Assembly (NCBI RefSeq): GCF_011745145.1
Contig: NZ_CP050191.1
Coordinates: 2,284,984-2,348,983 of the forward strand
Direction of reading: 5' to 3'
Source of the DNA: Mycobacterium sp. DL440
Lineage (GTDB): Bacteria > Actinomycetota > Actinomycetes > Mycobacteriales > Mycobacteriaceae
Length of the DNA: 64,000 nt
Position numbers and translations under genes: made by a program. The notes below the pieces were generated by a model. That model was not told the DNA's origin. It saw only the letters and a list, made by a program, of their open reading frames with translations, and ran no database searches. Positions within the stretch are counted from its first letter, which is position 1. Every line of letters begins with the position of its first letter. Of this stretch, positions 24,621 through 32,060 are shown piece by piece.

Positions 24621-25169
24621 CTACGGCCGCAGGAACGTCCTGAGCTGAGCGCTGGCCAGCACCTGCTCGGCATTGAATTGCTCGAAGGTTTCCACCCGCG
24701 TGAACCCGAGTCGGTCGGCGAGGCGGAGCGCCGCGAGGTTTGCCGACTGGGTGATGATGACGATCGGGTGGTCAGCGAGTTGCTGTGCGGCGCAGCGCAG
24801 TAGCGCACGAGCAGCTTCGGTCGCGTAGCCCCTGCCCCAAGCATGTGCGCGGAACACGTAGCTGAGCTCGAGCTCGTCGCCGCGCTCCTGCACATGACCG
24901 GGAAGGTCGGGACTGCGTCGGCTGAGCGTCACCATGCCGAGCATCGCATCGGATTCCTTGTCAGCGACGACGTAGCAGCCGTCGGCGGCCAACAGGGTCG
25001 GCGCGCCCGCCGCGGCCACCACTGCCCGGACATCCGCTTCGGCGCGCGGCCCGCCGAGGAAACGACGTACCCGCTCATCGGCCTGCGTCTCGATGAGCCC
25101 CTCGGCGTCGTCGTCACGGCCCATACGCAGGTGTACCCGCTCGGCCTCGATGTGAGTGACAGCGAGCAT
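24621..25169 (-). CDS. GNAT-family N-acetyltransferase (RimJ/RimL type)
   Basis: The 182-residue protein has the RimJ-like plan: VTHIEAERVHLRMGRDDDAE at the N-terminus, LELSYVFRAHAWGRGYATEA as motif A (R-x-x-G-x-G/A acetyl-CoA loop) and ALRLADRLGFTRVETFEQF as motif B. Such enzymes acetylate protein N-termini or small amines. It is upstream of the PepD-like gene and downstream of the Rpf gene, all on the minus strand, but the gaps suggest separate units. The target cannot be deduced. Confidence 0.9.
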   Translation of the reverse strand: MLAVTHIEAERVHLRMGRDDDAEGLIETQADERVRRFLGGPRAEADVRAVVAAAGAPTLLAADGCYVVADKESDAMLGMVTLSRRSPDLPGHVQERGDELELSYVFRAHAWGRGYATEAARALLRCAAQQLADHPIVIITQSANLAALRLADRLGFTRVETFEQFNAEQVLASAQLRTFLRP

Positions 25170-25191
25170 TCGTGGTTCGTGAATGTCGGTT

Positions 25192-25602
25192 TCAGCCCAG
25201 CGGGTTGAGCACGAAGGTGCACAGCCGCGGCAGGTTCCTCAGGGGGATCCAGACCATCACCTGGCGGCAGGTTCCGGTGGCCTGACCGACCGGGCCCCCG
25301 CAGACCGGCCAGGCGCCGAGACCCTGGGTCTGCATCACGTTGCGTGCCACGCGGATCTGTTCCTCCCGGCTCGCTGCGGCAGGCGATCCCATTCCGCCGT
25401 GGGAAGACCACGTGGCCGGGGTGAACTGCAGCCCGCCATAGAAGCCGTTGCCGGTGTCCGCCGCCCAGTTTCCGCCCGATTCGCACTGAGCCATCGCGTC
25501 CCAGTTCGGTTCGGCGCCGGCGTTCGGGACGGCCAGGACCATCTGAGCCAGGGTGATCGCACCGATGAACCCGAATACGGTGACGACCTTGCGCACGCGC
25601 AT
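25192..25602 (-). CDS. Resuscitation-promoting-factor-domain protein
   Basis: From the ATG at 25600-25602, preceded by AAGGGA, the 136-residue product has a signal peptide ([20 protein letters not shown] ending NAGA) and a complete Rpf domain: [20 protein letters not shown] with the catalytic Glu, [17 protein letters not shown], and [20 protein letters not shown] followed by VCG. Rpf proteins are lysozyme-like muralytic enzymes that help dormant cells resume growth. A short tail with two further cysteines follows. It lacks LysM and DUF348 domains, as in the small RpfC/RpfD/RpfE group. Confidence 0.93.
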   Translation of the reverse strand: MRVRKVVTVFGFIGAITLAQMVLAVPNAGAEPNWDAMAQCESGGNWAADTGNGFYGGLQFTPATWSSHGGMGSPAAASREEQIRVARNVMQTQGLGAWPVCGGPVGQATGTCRQVMVWIPLRNLPRLCTFVLNPLG

Positions 25603-25998
25603 GTCGATCCCTTCATGGCGGAGTGCACTGCGGTGCACGCCGGGAATGGCGGGGCGACAGACCATTTTCAGCCCATCGTGATACAGAGTTTACCGATGGG
25701 GCGAAAGTAAAATAGCCGTGCTAGAGAGTCTAATTATCTTCTTTGAGTTTATTTAATAGTTATGGGCCCAGTGTGGCCTCTGGGGATAGCAACATCCCGC
25801 TCGTCTGCGTTAAAGTCGCAGTTCAGGGCTATGGCGGCACTGGAGGGGCAGGCGGGAAGCGCGCACTGCCCGCGTCACAGAGTTCGGCGTCAAGGTTGTG
25901 AAATTTTCAGCCTATTGTGAATTCAGTTTCCAATGGTATGGCAGTGAAAGAATTGAATTCTGATGCCTATGTGACTGGTGGGATAGATGTGGTTGGTG
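25603..25998. other. 396-base AT-richer interval upstream of the Rpf gene
   Basis: No coding sequence is apparent. The stretch 25700-25780 and 25895-25960 is markedly richer in A and T than its surroundings, which suits a promoter region or a long regulated leader for the Rpf gene. Next to the start, GTGCAC-TGCG-GTGCAC inside 25617-25641 can form a small hairpin about 15 bases upstream of the ATG and could mask the ribosome site. No known riboswitch core is recognised by eye. Confidence 0.45.
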
Positions 25999-27354
25999 TT
26001 ACATCGCACTATTCGTTACGGCTGCGGGCCGCAGCCGGGCGATGATTCCGTCGAGATCGACGAAGAACATGTCGGGGCGGAAAACGTGACCTCCCGGCAC
26101 CTCATGCGCTTCATTTGGGATTCCGGCGTGGTCTAGAAGTCCGCGGAACTCACGCTGGCCGGCGAGCACCGCAGTCTCGTTGGCGCTGTCGAACCAGTTG
26201 ATCGGATCCGGACTGGTTCCGGCGACGAGGAAGACCCGCTTGTTGCGGTAGCTCTCGATCCGCTCGACCGGGTTGTCGGCACTGACCCTCGCCTGATCCC
26301 AGAGCGGGGCGCCATAAACGGTTCCGCCGGCCAGATCCAACACCGCCGACGTGATGTTCGCCCAGTGCGCGACGAGGCCGAAATCGCGGCGCAGGCTTGC
26401 CGGGCCCGAATGGGCACTGACCGAAGCGAAGTGGCCGTAGTACTTCGCCGCGTACTTCAGCGCGCCGAAGCCGCCCATCGAGAATCCGCCGACCGCCCGG
26501 CCGTCGTAGTCGGCGTACGTCCGGAAGTTCGCCTCGATCCAGGGCAGCAGCTGGGCGATGTGGAAGGTCTCCCAGTTCCGGGGTCCGACGAATGAGGTGA
26601 CCGGGTTGGAATACCAGCCGGCGTGCCCACCGTCAGGCATCACCACGATAATCGGTTTCCCGGCGGTCCAGTCGCGGATGCCCATGAAGTCGAACGAACG
26701 GAAATCGTCGTTGCCGCCGTGGAACATGTAGAGCACCGGATACGTGCGCCCGCTGGTGTGATAGTCATCGGGAAGCAAGACGTTGACGCCGGGGTTCCAA
26801 CCGATGGCCGCAGTCTGGAATCGGTAGTACCACAGGCGAGGATCGTTCTCGTTGCGGTCGACGATCCGCAGGCCGAATCCGTCGCCGCGCCCGGTGAATA
26901 TGACCAACGCCTGTCCGGGACTTATCGCGCCGGGGTCGGGGATGCCGTTCACGCTGGCGATCGGTGGATAGAACGACGCGTCACCGTAGAAGCGTGATGC
27001 CAACGCCGACAACGTATCTCCCGGGGAAACCGGGTACGTCTTCAGTTCCGGGATGATCAGTTGCTGACCGGGATTGATGCCGGCATCATGGGCGACGCCG
27101 CTGGCGGCGGCGATCAGCCGCGACAGGTCGGCCTGCCCGTAGAGGCGCGACGCCACTCCCGGCAACGTGTCGCCTGCGGCCACCGTGTGTCGCGTGTAGT
27201 CGGGAAAGAGCAGCCGCTGCCCCACTTTGATCGCATCGGGATCGGGCACCCCACTGGCCGCGGCGATCAGCCGGTACCGATCAGCGTCCCCGTAGAACCG
27301 CAATGCCAACGCCGACAGTGTTTCCCCCGGCACGACCGTATGGATCCTGACCAT
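25999..27354 (-). CDS. Triple-LysM protein fused to an antigen-85/esterase-D-like hydrolase
   Basis: AAGGAGGGG precedes the ATG at 27352-27354. The 451-residue product starts directly with three LysM repeats (about residues 3-50, 54-102 and 106-153; each begins HTVVPGETLSALALRFYG or similar and ends P-x-G-Q-x-L). A hydrolase of about 285 residues follows: oxyanion motif YMFHGGNDDF, nucleophile Ser292 in GGFSMGGFGALKYAAKYYGH, and a late VPGGHVFRPD with the candidate His. This second part resembles the Ag85/mycolyltransferase and esterase-D group. There is no signal peptide or membrane segment, so how a wall-binding protein would reach the wall is unclear. Confidence 0.85.
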   Translation of the reverse strand: MVRIHTVVPGETLSALALRFYGDADRYRLIAAASGVPDPDAIKVGQRLLFPDYTRHTVAAGDTLPGVASRLYGQADLSRLIAAASGVAHDAGINPGQQLIIPELKTYPVSPGDTLSALASRFYGDASFYPPIASVNGIPDPGAISPGQALVIFTGRGDGFGLRIVDRNENDPRLWYYRFQTAAIGWNPGVNVLLPDDYHTSGRTYPVLYMFHGGNDDFRSFDFMGIRDWTAGKPIIVVMPDGGHAGWYSNPVTSFVGPRNWETFHIAQLLPWIEANFRTYADYDGRAVGGFSMGGFGALKYAAKYYGHFASVSAHSGPASLRRDFGLVAHWANITSAVLDLAGGTVYGAPLWDQARVSADNPVERIESYRNKRVFLVAGTSPDPINWFDSANETAVLAGQREFRGLLDHAGIPNEAHEVPGGHVFRPDMFFVDLDGIIARLRPAAVTNSAM

Positions 27355-27516
27355 GATTCCCCTCCTTCAGTTGCAACTAGACCCGGTCCTGGCGCTTGTA
27401 ATACGACGCCGGTTGCCCTGATATCAACAAGTCTAGGCCTGGGGCCGACAGCGCGAAATGGTTGACTTCTAAGGCATTACGAGTTCCCGGCACGCGCACT
27501 CACGTACGCTCCCCAC

Positions 27517-28074
27517 GTGCACGTCGACGTGATGACAGTGCCGCAGCCGCTGGCAAAAATCGGGAACCTTGCCCGCCGCACCCAGTCCGCCGGATTCTCC
27601 GGGCTTCTACTCACCGAGACGGGCCGCACCGCGTATCTCAACGCGGCGGTCGCCTCGCAGTCCGCTCTCGGACTGGATCTCTCGACCGGTGTCGCCGTTG
27701 CCTTTCCGCGCAGCCCGTTCATCACGGCAGCATCGGCATGGGAGCTCCAGGAGGCGACCGGCGGCAGGTTCCGGCTCGGCCTCGGCACCCAGGTCCGCAC
27801 ACACGTGGTCCGGCGGTATGGGATGCCCTTGTAGCAGCCCGGTCCGCGCCTGCGGGAGAAGCAGAAGGCCGGCGACATCGCAGGCATGGCGGCGCAGATC
27901 ACCGACGACCACATCGCTGCCCTCGCCACCGAATCGACCTGGGACGGGCTGGCAGATGCGCTGGCCGCCAAGTACGGCGGAATCGCCACCCGCGTCGTGC
28001 TCTACAACGCGCTCGGCAGACCCGAACGTTTCGAACGGTACGGGGAGATCGCACAGCGATTGTTGGCGGTCTGA
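27517..28074 (+). pseudogene. F420-dependent LLM oxidoreductase with a stop codon and a large internal deletion
   Basis: The frame begins HVDVMTVPQPLAKIGNLARR and continues through the LLM motif GRFRLGLGTQVRTHVVRRYG to a TAG at 27832-27834. In the same frame it then reads QPGPRLREKQKAGDIAGMAA and ITDDHIAALATESTWDGLAD, ending YGEIAQRLLAV at 28074. The second part is the C-terminal end of the same family (TIGR03617-like), so about 140 central residues are missing; full-length members have about 330 residues and this has 185. The junction PRLRE/KQKAGD joins two places where the family carries a similar R-(L/I)-R-E motif, suggesting deletion by short homology. Confidence 0.8.
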
Positions 28075-28094
28075 GGCGAGGCCGTGCCCGTTCC

Positions 28095-28128
28095 GTAGCA
28101 CTCTGCTACGCTTGTTTCAGAGTGCTAC
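28095..28128. promoter_or_regulatory. Palindromic operator in front of the antitoxin/zeta-toxin pair
   Basis: GTAGCACTCT (28095-28104) pairs perfectly with AGAGTGCTAC (28119-28128), and the first copy also forms GTAGC-ACTCT-GCTAC (28095-28109). The element lies 13 bases before the antitoxin ATG and overlaps the expected core promoter, the normal place for toxin-antitoxin autoregulation. Confidence 0.65.
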
Positions 28129-28141
28129 CAGGGAGGTTCTC

Positions 28142-28531
28142 ATGACCGAGACCGCAGATCGGGTGACCCGGTTCGCCGCCGACCTCGTCGACAGCGCGGC
28201 CGCAGAAGGTGCACGTCAGAGCCGGTCGGCCAAGCAGCAACTCGACCACTGGGCCCGTGTGGGTCGTGCCGTGTCGAGCCGGCACAGCGCTGCCCGTCGC
28301 AAGGTCGAGGCCGCCCTGGCCGGCGACATCCCACTTCGGGAGTTGACCGCCGAGGAAGGCGCGGTGTTCGACGCCGAGATCGCCGCGTCCATCGAGGAGA
28401 GTCTGGCGCGCGCCGACTACGGTGCGACGCTGGCCGCCCGCGGCATCACCACCGTCGCACTCGATGAGGACGGCGAGATCGTGCAGTACCAGCCGGACGG
28501 CAGCACCACTGTGCTGACGCCGCAGCAGTGA
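28142..28531 (+). CDS. ParD-like antitoxin, Rv0367c-like
   Basis: GGGAGG precedes the ATG at 28142. The 129-residue product, the length I recall for M. tuberculosis Rv0367c, opens with TADRVTRFAADLVDSAAAEG, then SRSAKQQLDHWARVGRAVSS, a ribbon-helix-helix-like ParD_like segment, and continues with EIAASIEESLARADYGATLA. A C-terminal part reads VALDEDGEIVQYQPDGS. The gene follows a palindromic operator and precedes the zeta-type toxin by 37 bases. It should neutralise the toxin and repress the operon. Confidence 0.85.
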   Translation: MTETADRVTRFAADLVDSAAAEGARQSRSAKQQLDHWARVGRAVSSRHSAARRKVEAALAGDIPLRELTAEEGAVFDAEIAASIEESLARADYGATLAARGITTVALDEDGEIVQYQPDGSTTVLTPQQ

Positions 28532-28568
28532 TCCTGGCTCACGCTCACACGGGCCGCACCGTCGCACA

Positions 28569-29147
28569 GTGAAGCGTCTCGATCTGGTCGTCGGATGCAA
28601 CGGCGCCGGCAAGTCCACCTTTGTCGAACTCACCCTCGCCCCGCTGCTTCCGGGTAGCCCCTTCGTCAACGCCGACGAGATCGCCAAGCGTCGCTGGCCT
28701 GAAGATCCGGCCCCGCACTCCTACGAGGCCGCACTGGTCGCCGCCGAAACCCGGGCCAAACTCATTGAACTCGGCGAGTCCTTCATTGCCGAGACAGTGT
28801 TCTCCCATCCCTCCAAACTCGAGCTCATAGACGACGCGCAGGCCGCCGGGTACACCGTGATCCTGCATTGCGTCCTGATTCCCGAGGAGCTGGCCGTGCA
28901 ACGAGTGCGCCACCGCGTGCAGGCCGGCGGGCACCACGTTCCCGAGACGAAGATTCGTGAACGCTACCAACGACTTTGGGATCTTGTCGCGATCGCCGCG
29001 CCGCGGGTGGACTCGGCACTGTTCTACGACAACAGCACCGTCAAGGGCCCGCAGATAGTCGCTCAGATGGCCGGCGGGTTCGTCATCGGATCGTCCATCT
29101 GGCCCAGATGGACGCCGGCGACGCTCAGTTCCCGATGGAATCGATAG
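28569..29147 (+). CDS. Zeta-toxin-family P-loop kinase, Rv0366c-like
   Basis: The 192-residue protein starts at a GTG (28569) and has a Walker A loop at residues 9-17 (GCNGAGKST), then NADEIAKRRWPEDP (zeta-type NADE motif), ETVFSHPSKLELID and VRHRVQAGGHHVPETKIRER, the arginine-rich lid segment. Zeta/PezT toxins phosphorylate UDP-sugar precursors of peptidoglycan. With the ParD-like gene upstream this matches the non-canonical PezAT-type pair described for M. tuberculosis Rv0366c-Rv0367c. Both frames are intact, in contrast to the nearby mazF. Confidence 0.85.
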   Translation: MKRLDLVVGCNGAGKSTFVELTLAPLLPGSPFVNADEIAKRRWPEDPAPHSYEAALVAAETRAKLIELGESFIAETVFSHPSKLELIDDAQAAGYTVILHCVLIPEELAVQRVRHRVQAGGHHVPETKIRERYQRLWDLVAIAAPRVDSALFYDNSTVKGPQIVAQMAGGFVIGSSIWPRWTPATLSSRWNR

Positions 29148-29207
29148 CAGCGCGATCCTGCGCCATATGCTTCTCGTCAAGTTCGATCGGCCGGACACAA
29201 CCAGGGG

Positions 29208-29564
29208 TCAGGCCTCCTCGAGGCGGGTCCGGACTTCTCGCATCCGCTGGGCCAGCGTCTCTTCATCGATGACGTGCCTGGCCACCAGCGAATGCGTCAG
29301 TGCGACAAGCTGATTCTCCGGGTACGGCAGGGTCACATAGACGGCTTGGACCAGGCTGTCCTCATCGGTTCGACGGGTGAGCAACGGCAGCGTCACTCCC
29401 TCGTGGTCGAGTGCGTCGCACATCCCGTCAAGACTCGACTTCCACGGCGGTACCAGGTTGGCGACGCCATACTTCTGCGCCATGCGGGGCCACGACTGCC
29501 CTCGCCCGACGATCTGTTCGAGCGTCCGGACCCTGACAGCGGTGATGTCATCTTCGTCGGTCAT
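29208..29564 (-). CDS. Accessory protein of the nitrile hydratase/thiocyanate hydrolase operon
   Basis: TGAGGGG precedes the ATG at 29562-29564; the 118-residue product follows the cobalt-subunit gene by 10 bases. It is mostly helical, with SWPRMAQKYGVANLVPPWKS and a C-terminal helix pair LPYPENQLVALTHSLVARHV then IDEETLAQRMREVRTRLEEA. The latter resembles the N-terminal region of the nitrile hydratase beta subunit, as do the small activator proteins (such as P15K of thiocyanate hydrolase) encoded after the metal subunit. I infer a role in cobalt insertion or subunit assembly. Confidence 0.65.
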   Translation of the reverse strand: MTDEDDITAVRVRTLEQIVGRGQSWPRMAQKYGVANLVPPWKSSLDGMCDALDHEGVTLPLLTRRTDEDSLVQAVYVTLPYPENQLVALTHSLVARHVIDEETLAQRMREVRTRLEEA

Positions 29565-29574
29565 CGGTTGCCCC

Positions 29575-30300
29575 TCAGGACCCCTCGACCGGACGGACCG
29601 CTGCATGCACCGGTCGTGGCGCGTTCGCCGTCACCCCAGGCTTCGGCAAGGCGACACCGATCATGCAGTCGCGGGTAACGATCTCGGCGAGTTGCTCCTC
29701 AGTCCAGTCTTCGGTTCCGGCGGGCCGGACCGGCAGCACCAGGAACCGGCGTTTGGAATTGGAGTCCTCGACACGGATTTCGACGTCGTCAGGCAGGAAA
29801 AGGCCGAACTCACCGAGAACCTGGCGCGGCCAGCGCACAATGCGACGCCGATAGTTCGGCGTCCGATACCACTCGGGAGAATTCCCGAGCAATGGCCGCG
29901 GATAGCACGAACACAAAGTGCAGACAATCACGTGATGCAAACTCGGTGTGTTCTCCAGTACCTCCAAGGCCGTGAAATCACTGGGTGTCCCGAAGCCGGT
30001 CGGGTGCAGCCAATCAATTCCCACTTCCCGACTGGCAGCGATGGGGTCTCGAAGCACCAACTGGTTGAAATCGGGATCCAGCCACGCCTTCGCGACGAGT
30101 CGCGAGCCCGGCGCCGGCCCGATCTGCTCGACGAACTCGGTGTAATGCCGGTGATCTTCGGCAGTGAACAGGCCCTTCTCGATCGCCAATTCGCGGAGCG
30201 CGATCTCCAAGACCTCGAAATCGGTCACTTCCTCGACCATGGGTGCCGCGTGCCGCTCAGGCGCTTCATCGTGCGTATGCGCCGCTTCGTCGTGCGTCAT
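29575..30300 (-). CDS. Cobalt-type nitrile hydratase alpha / thiocyanate hydrolase gamma subunit
   Basis: The 241-residue protein contains the metal claw VCTLCSC with Cys127, Cys130 and Cys132; Thr in the second position is typical of cobalt enzymes (iron enzymes have Ser). The flanks YPRPLLGNSPEWYRTPNYRR and VEDSNSKRRFLVLPVRPAGT are characteristic, as is the end LAEIVTRDCMIGVALP. The insertion REVGIDWLHPTGFGTPSDFT and the length fit thiocyanate hydrolase gamma (243 residues) better than nitrile hydratase alpha (about 205). The three cysteines bind Co(III), two being oxidised to sulfenate/sulfinate in the family. CAGGAA precedes the start. Confidence 0.88.
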   Translation of the reverse strand: MTHDEAAHTHDEAPERHAAPMVEEVTDFEVLEIALRELAIEKGLFTAEDHRHYTEFVEQIGPAPGSRLVAKAWLDPDFNQLVLRDPIAASREVGIDWLHPTGFGTPSDFTALEVLENTPSLHHVIVCTLCSCYPRPLLGNSPEWYRTPNYRRRIVRWPRQVLGEFGLFLPDDVEIRVEDSNSKRRFLVLPVRPAGTEDWTEEQLAEIVTRDCMIGVALPKPGVTANAPRPVHAAVRPVEGS

Positions 30301-30334
30301 GTCGGATTCCTGTCCGTTCCGTCGAATGAGCGGT

Positions 30335-31159
30335 CTAGTCGAGCGGCCGCAACCACAATTCGGAAATCTCGGCCTGAAGGGTGTCGCCCTCGGCGCCCGC
30401 ATACGGATCCCACACGTCGCTCATGTTGAAGCGCACGATGTAGAACCACTGAGGCGTCTGCTCCTCACGATCGAACGCCTCGTCCTCGGGTACCAGGCTT
30501 TCGTAGGACACCTCGGCGATGGTCCCGGGCTTCCCGCGCAGATACTCCTGGGTGCGGGTGTAAAAGATGGTCGGGAGGTCCCGCACCCGCACTCGATCGC
30601 CGACTGCGAATCGAGCTTCGCCGGCCTGGCCCGCGAACCGTTGGGGATCGCCCTTGCCGAGCGCCTCGATGTGATGGCGGTTCCTGGAGACCGCCGTCGG
30701 ATCGCCGACGCTGCGCGGGGCAGCCGAGAGGGCGTCGGCAGCACCGGTGGCCACCCGTGCGCGCACCTCGTCGACCCGCTCGAGCAATTCGCGAAGCGTG
30801 ATGTGGTCTTTCTCGACGAGGCACCGGGCGACAGCCCATACCCACCGGCCGTAATAAGGGAAGCCGTGGTAAATCGTCCGGCCCACATCGACGTTTCCGA
30901 GCCGCCGCCGTTCCTCGGACGTCCAAATGCCACGCCAGCCGAGCACCTCACAGGTGACAAAGGTATTGAGCTCCCACGCCTCTTCTTGCTTCTCCTCGAA
31001 GATCGCGGGTGCGTCGGGATCGCCGCCGACGTCGTGCGGGTTCTTCATGAACGCGCCGAAGAGCGTGTGGTCGATCTGATCCGGGTAGGGCCAGTCCTGC
31101 AGCCGATGCAATGCCGGCCGCAACTGGCTGACAAAATCACCCATGGAATTGTTGGCCAT
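30335..31159 (-). CDS. Fused beta-type subunit of the nitrile hydratase/thiocyanate hydrolase
   Basis: TGAGGACACGG precedes the ATG at 31157-31159. The 274-residue product starts GDFVSQLRPALHRLQDWPYP, continues with helical YHGFPYYGRWVWAVARCLVE and KDHITLRELLERVDEV, and ends with an SH3-like barrel: ARFAVGDRVRVRDLPTIFYT and the terminal AEISELWLRPLD. Thiocyanate hydrolase has separate alpha and beta chains corresponding to the N- and C-terminal halves of nitrile hydratase beta; here both halves are one chain. The gene order (fused beta, metal subunit, accessory) with 34 and 10 base gaps indicates one operon. Confidence 0.82.
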   Translation of the reverse strand: MANNSMGDFVSQLRPALHRLQDWPYPDQIDHTLFGAFMKNPHDVGGDPDAPAIFEEKQEEAWELNTFVTCEVLGWRGIWTSEERRRLGNVDVGRTIYHGFPYYGRWVWAVARCLVEKDHITLRELLERVDEVRARVATGAADALSAAPRSVGDPTAVSRNRHHIEALGKGDPQRFAGQAGEARFAVGDRVRVRDLPTIFYTRTQEYLRGKPGTIAEVSYESLVPEDEAFDREEQTPQWFYIVRFNMSDVWDPYAGAEGDTLQAEISELWLRPLD

Positions 31160-31374
31160 ATTCCGTGTCCTCAGATGGATAAACGGTCTGCCTGCAACGA
31201 CGCTATCACGGGCAAACATGGCTCGATGCCTATCGATGAATCTTCCCGCCTCTGGGCACCGGGTCTTTGAACTTTCACAATGACGACAGGATTCGGCGGT
31301 GGGAATTTGCCCATCCGGGCGCCATCACCCGGCTATCGGCAGGTGCAACCCGTGCCCGCTGTAGCGTGACGCGC

Positions 31375-32013
31375 ATGAACTCCATTCGCGTGCCTTCCAC
31401 CGTCGCGCTCGTGGCCTGCGCCGCGTCGTTGACCATGACGCTTGCCGCATGCGGCTCCGACACGGACACCTCCGCGGCTTCGTCCTCGCCGAGCACGTCA
31501 TCGGTCGCCGAGGTGCTCACGCCCTCCATCGCCGAAACCGCCACCGAGGCCAGCACCTGTCCGACGGCAGCGCCTCAGGGCGCCGGCGCCCCCGAATGGA
31601 CGCTGTCCGGAGCGACCGGCAATGTCGCCGTCACCGGGTCGACCGACACGGCCGCGCCCGTGGTGAAGGTGACCGGACCGTTCAGCGTGGCCGAGACCCA
31701 GGTGCACACCCTGAAGGCAGGCGACGGGCCGGTCGTCGCGCCGTCGGCGAACGTTTCGGTCTGCTACATGGGTGTCAACGGGCGTGACGGGTCAGTGTTC
31801 GACAGCAGCTACGAACGCGGTGAACCGGTCGACTTCCCCCTCAACGGTGTTGTGCCCGGCTTCCAGAAGGCCATCTCCGGACAAAAGGTCGGCTCTACGG
31901 TGGCCGTCGCGATGACGTCTGCCGACGGCTACCCCCAGGGTCAGCCCGCCGCGGGAATCCAGCCGGGTGACTCGTTGATCTTCGCGATCAAGATCCTCGA
32001 CGCCCAGGGCTGA
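31375..32013 (+). CDS. FKBP-type peptidyl-prolyl isomerase lipoprotein
   Basis: The 212-residue product has a lipoprotein signal (VALVACAASLTMTLAAC, lipobox LAAC), a Ser/Thr linker, and a C-terminal FKBP-like domain. In it VKVTGPFSVAETQVHTLKAG, VCYMGVNGRDGSVFDSSYER, VPGFQKAISGQKVGSTVAVA and SLIFAIKILDAQG follow the FKBP strand order. The family isomerises prolyl bonds, here presumably in the periplasm-like space. The long frame upstream of 31375 is not part of the protein. It stands alone. Confidence 0.88.
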   Translation: MNSIRVPSTVALVACAASLTMTLAACGSDTDTSAASSSPSTSSVAEVLTPSIAETATEASTCPTAAPQGAGAPEWTLSGATGNVAVTGSTDTAAPVVKVTGPFSVAETQVHTLKAGDGPVVAPSANVSVCYMGVNGRDGSVFDSSYERGEPVDFPLNGVVPGFQKAISGQKVGSTVAVAMTSADGYPQGQPAAGIQPGDSLIFAIKILDAQG

Positions 32014-32060
32014 GTCACACCGCCCACCCGGGCCCGGGGCCGGCTTGTAACAATGCTTCT

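Noticed and set aside
25603..25998. ydaO-type cyclic-di-AMP riboswitch upstream of the Rpf gene
   Set aside because: The conserved core could not be recognised by eye; a covariance search would be needed to decide.
31267..31374. N-terminal extension of the FKBP lipoprotein
   Set aside because: The extension would bury the signal peptide and lipobox inside the protein; the ATG at 31375 places them correctly.
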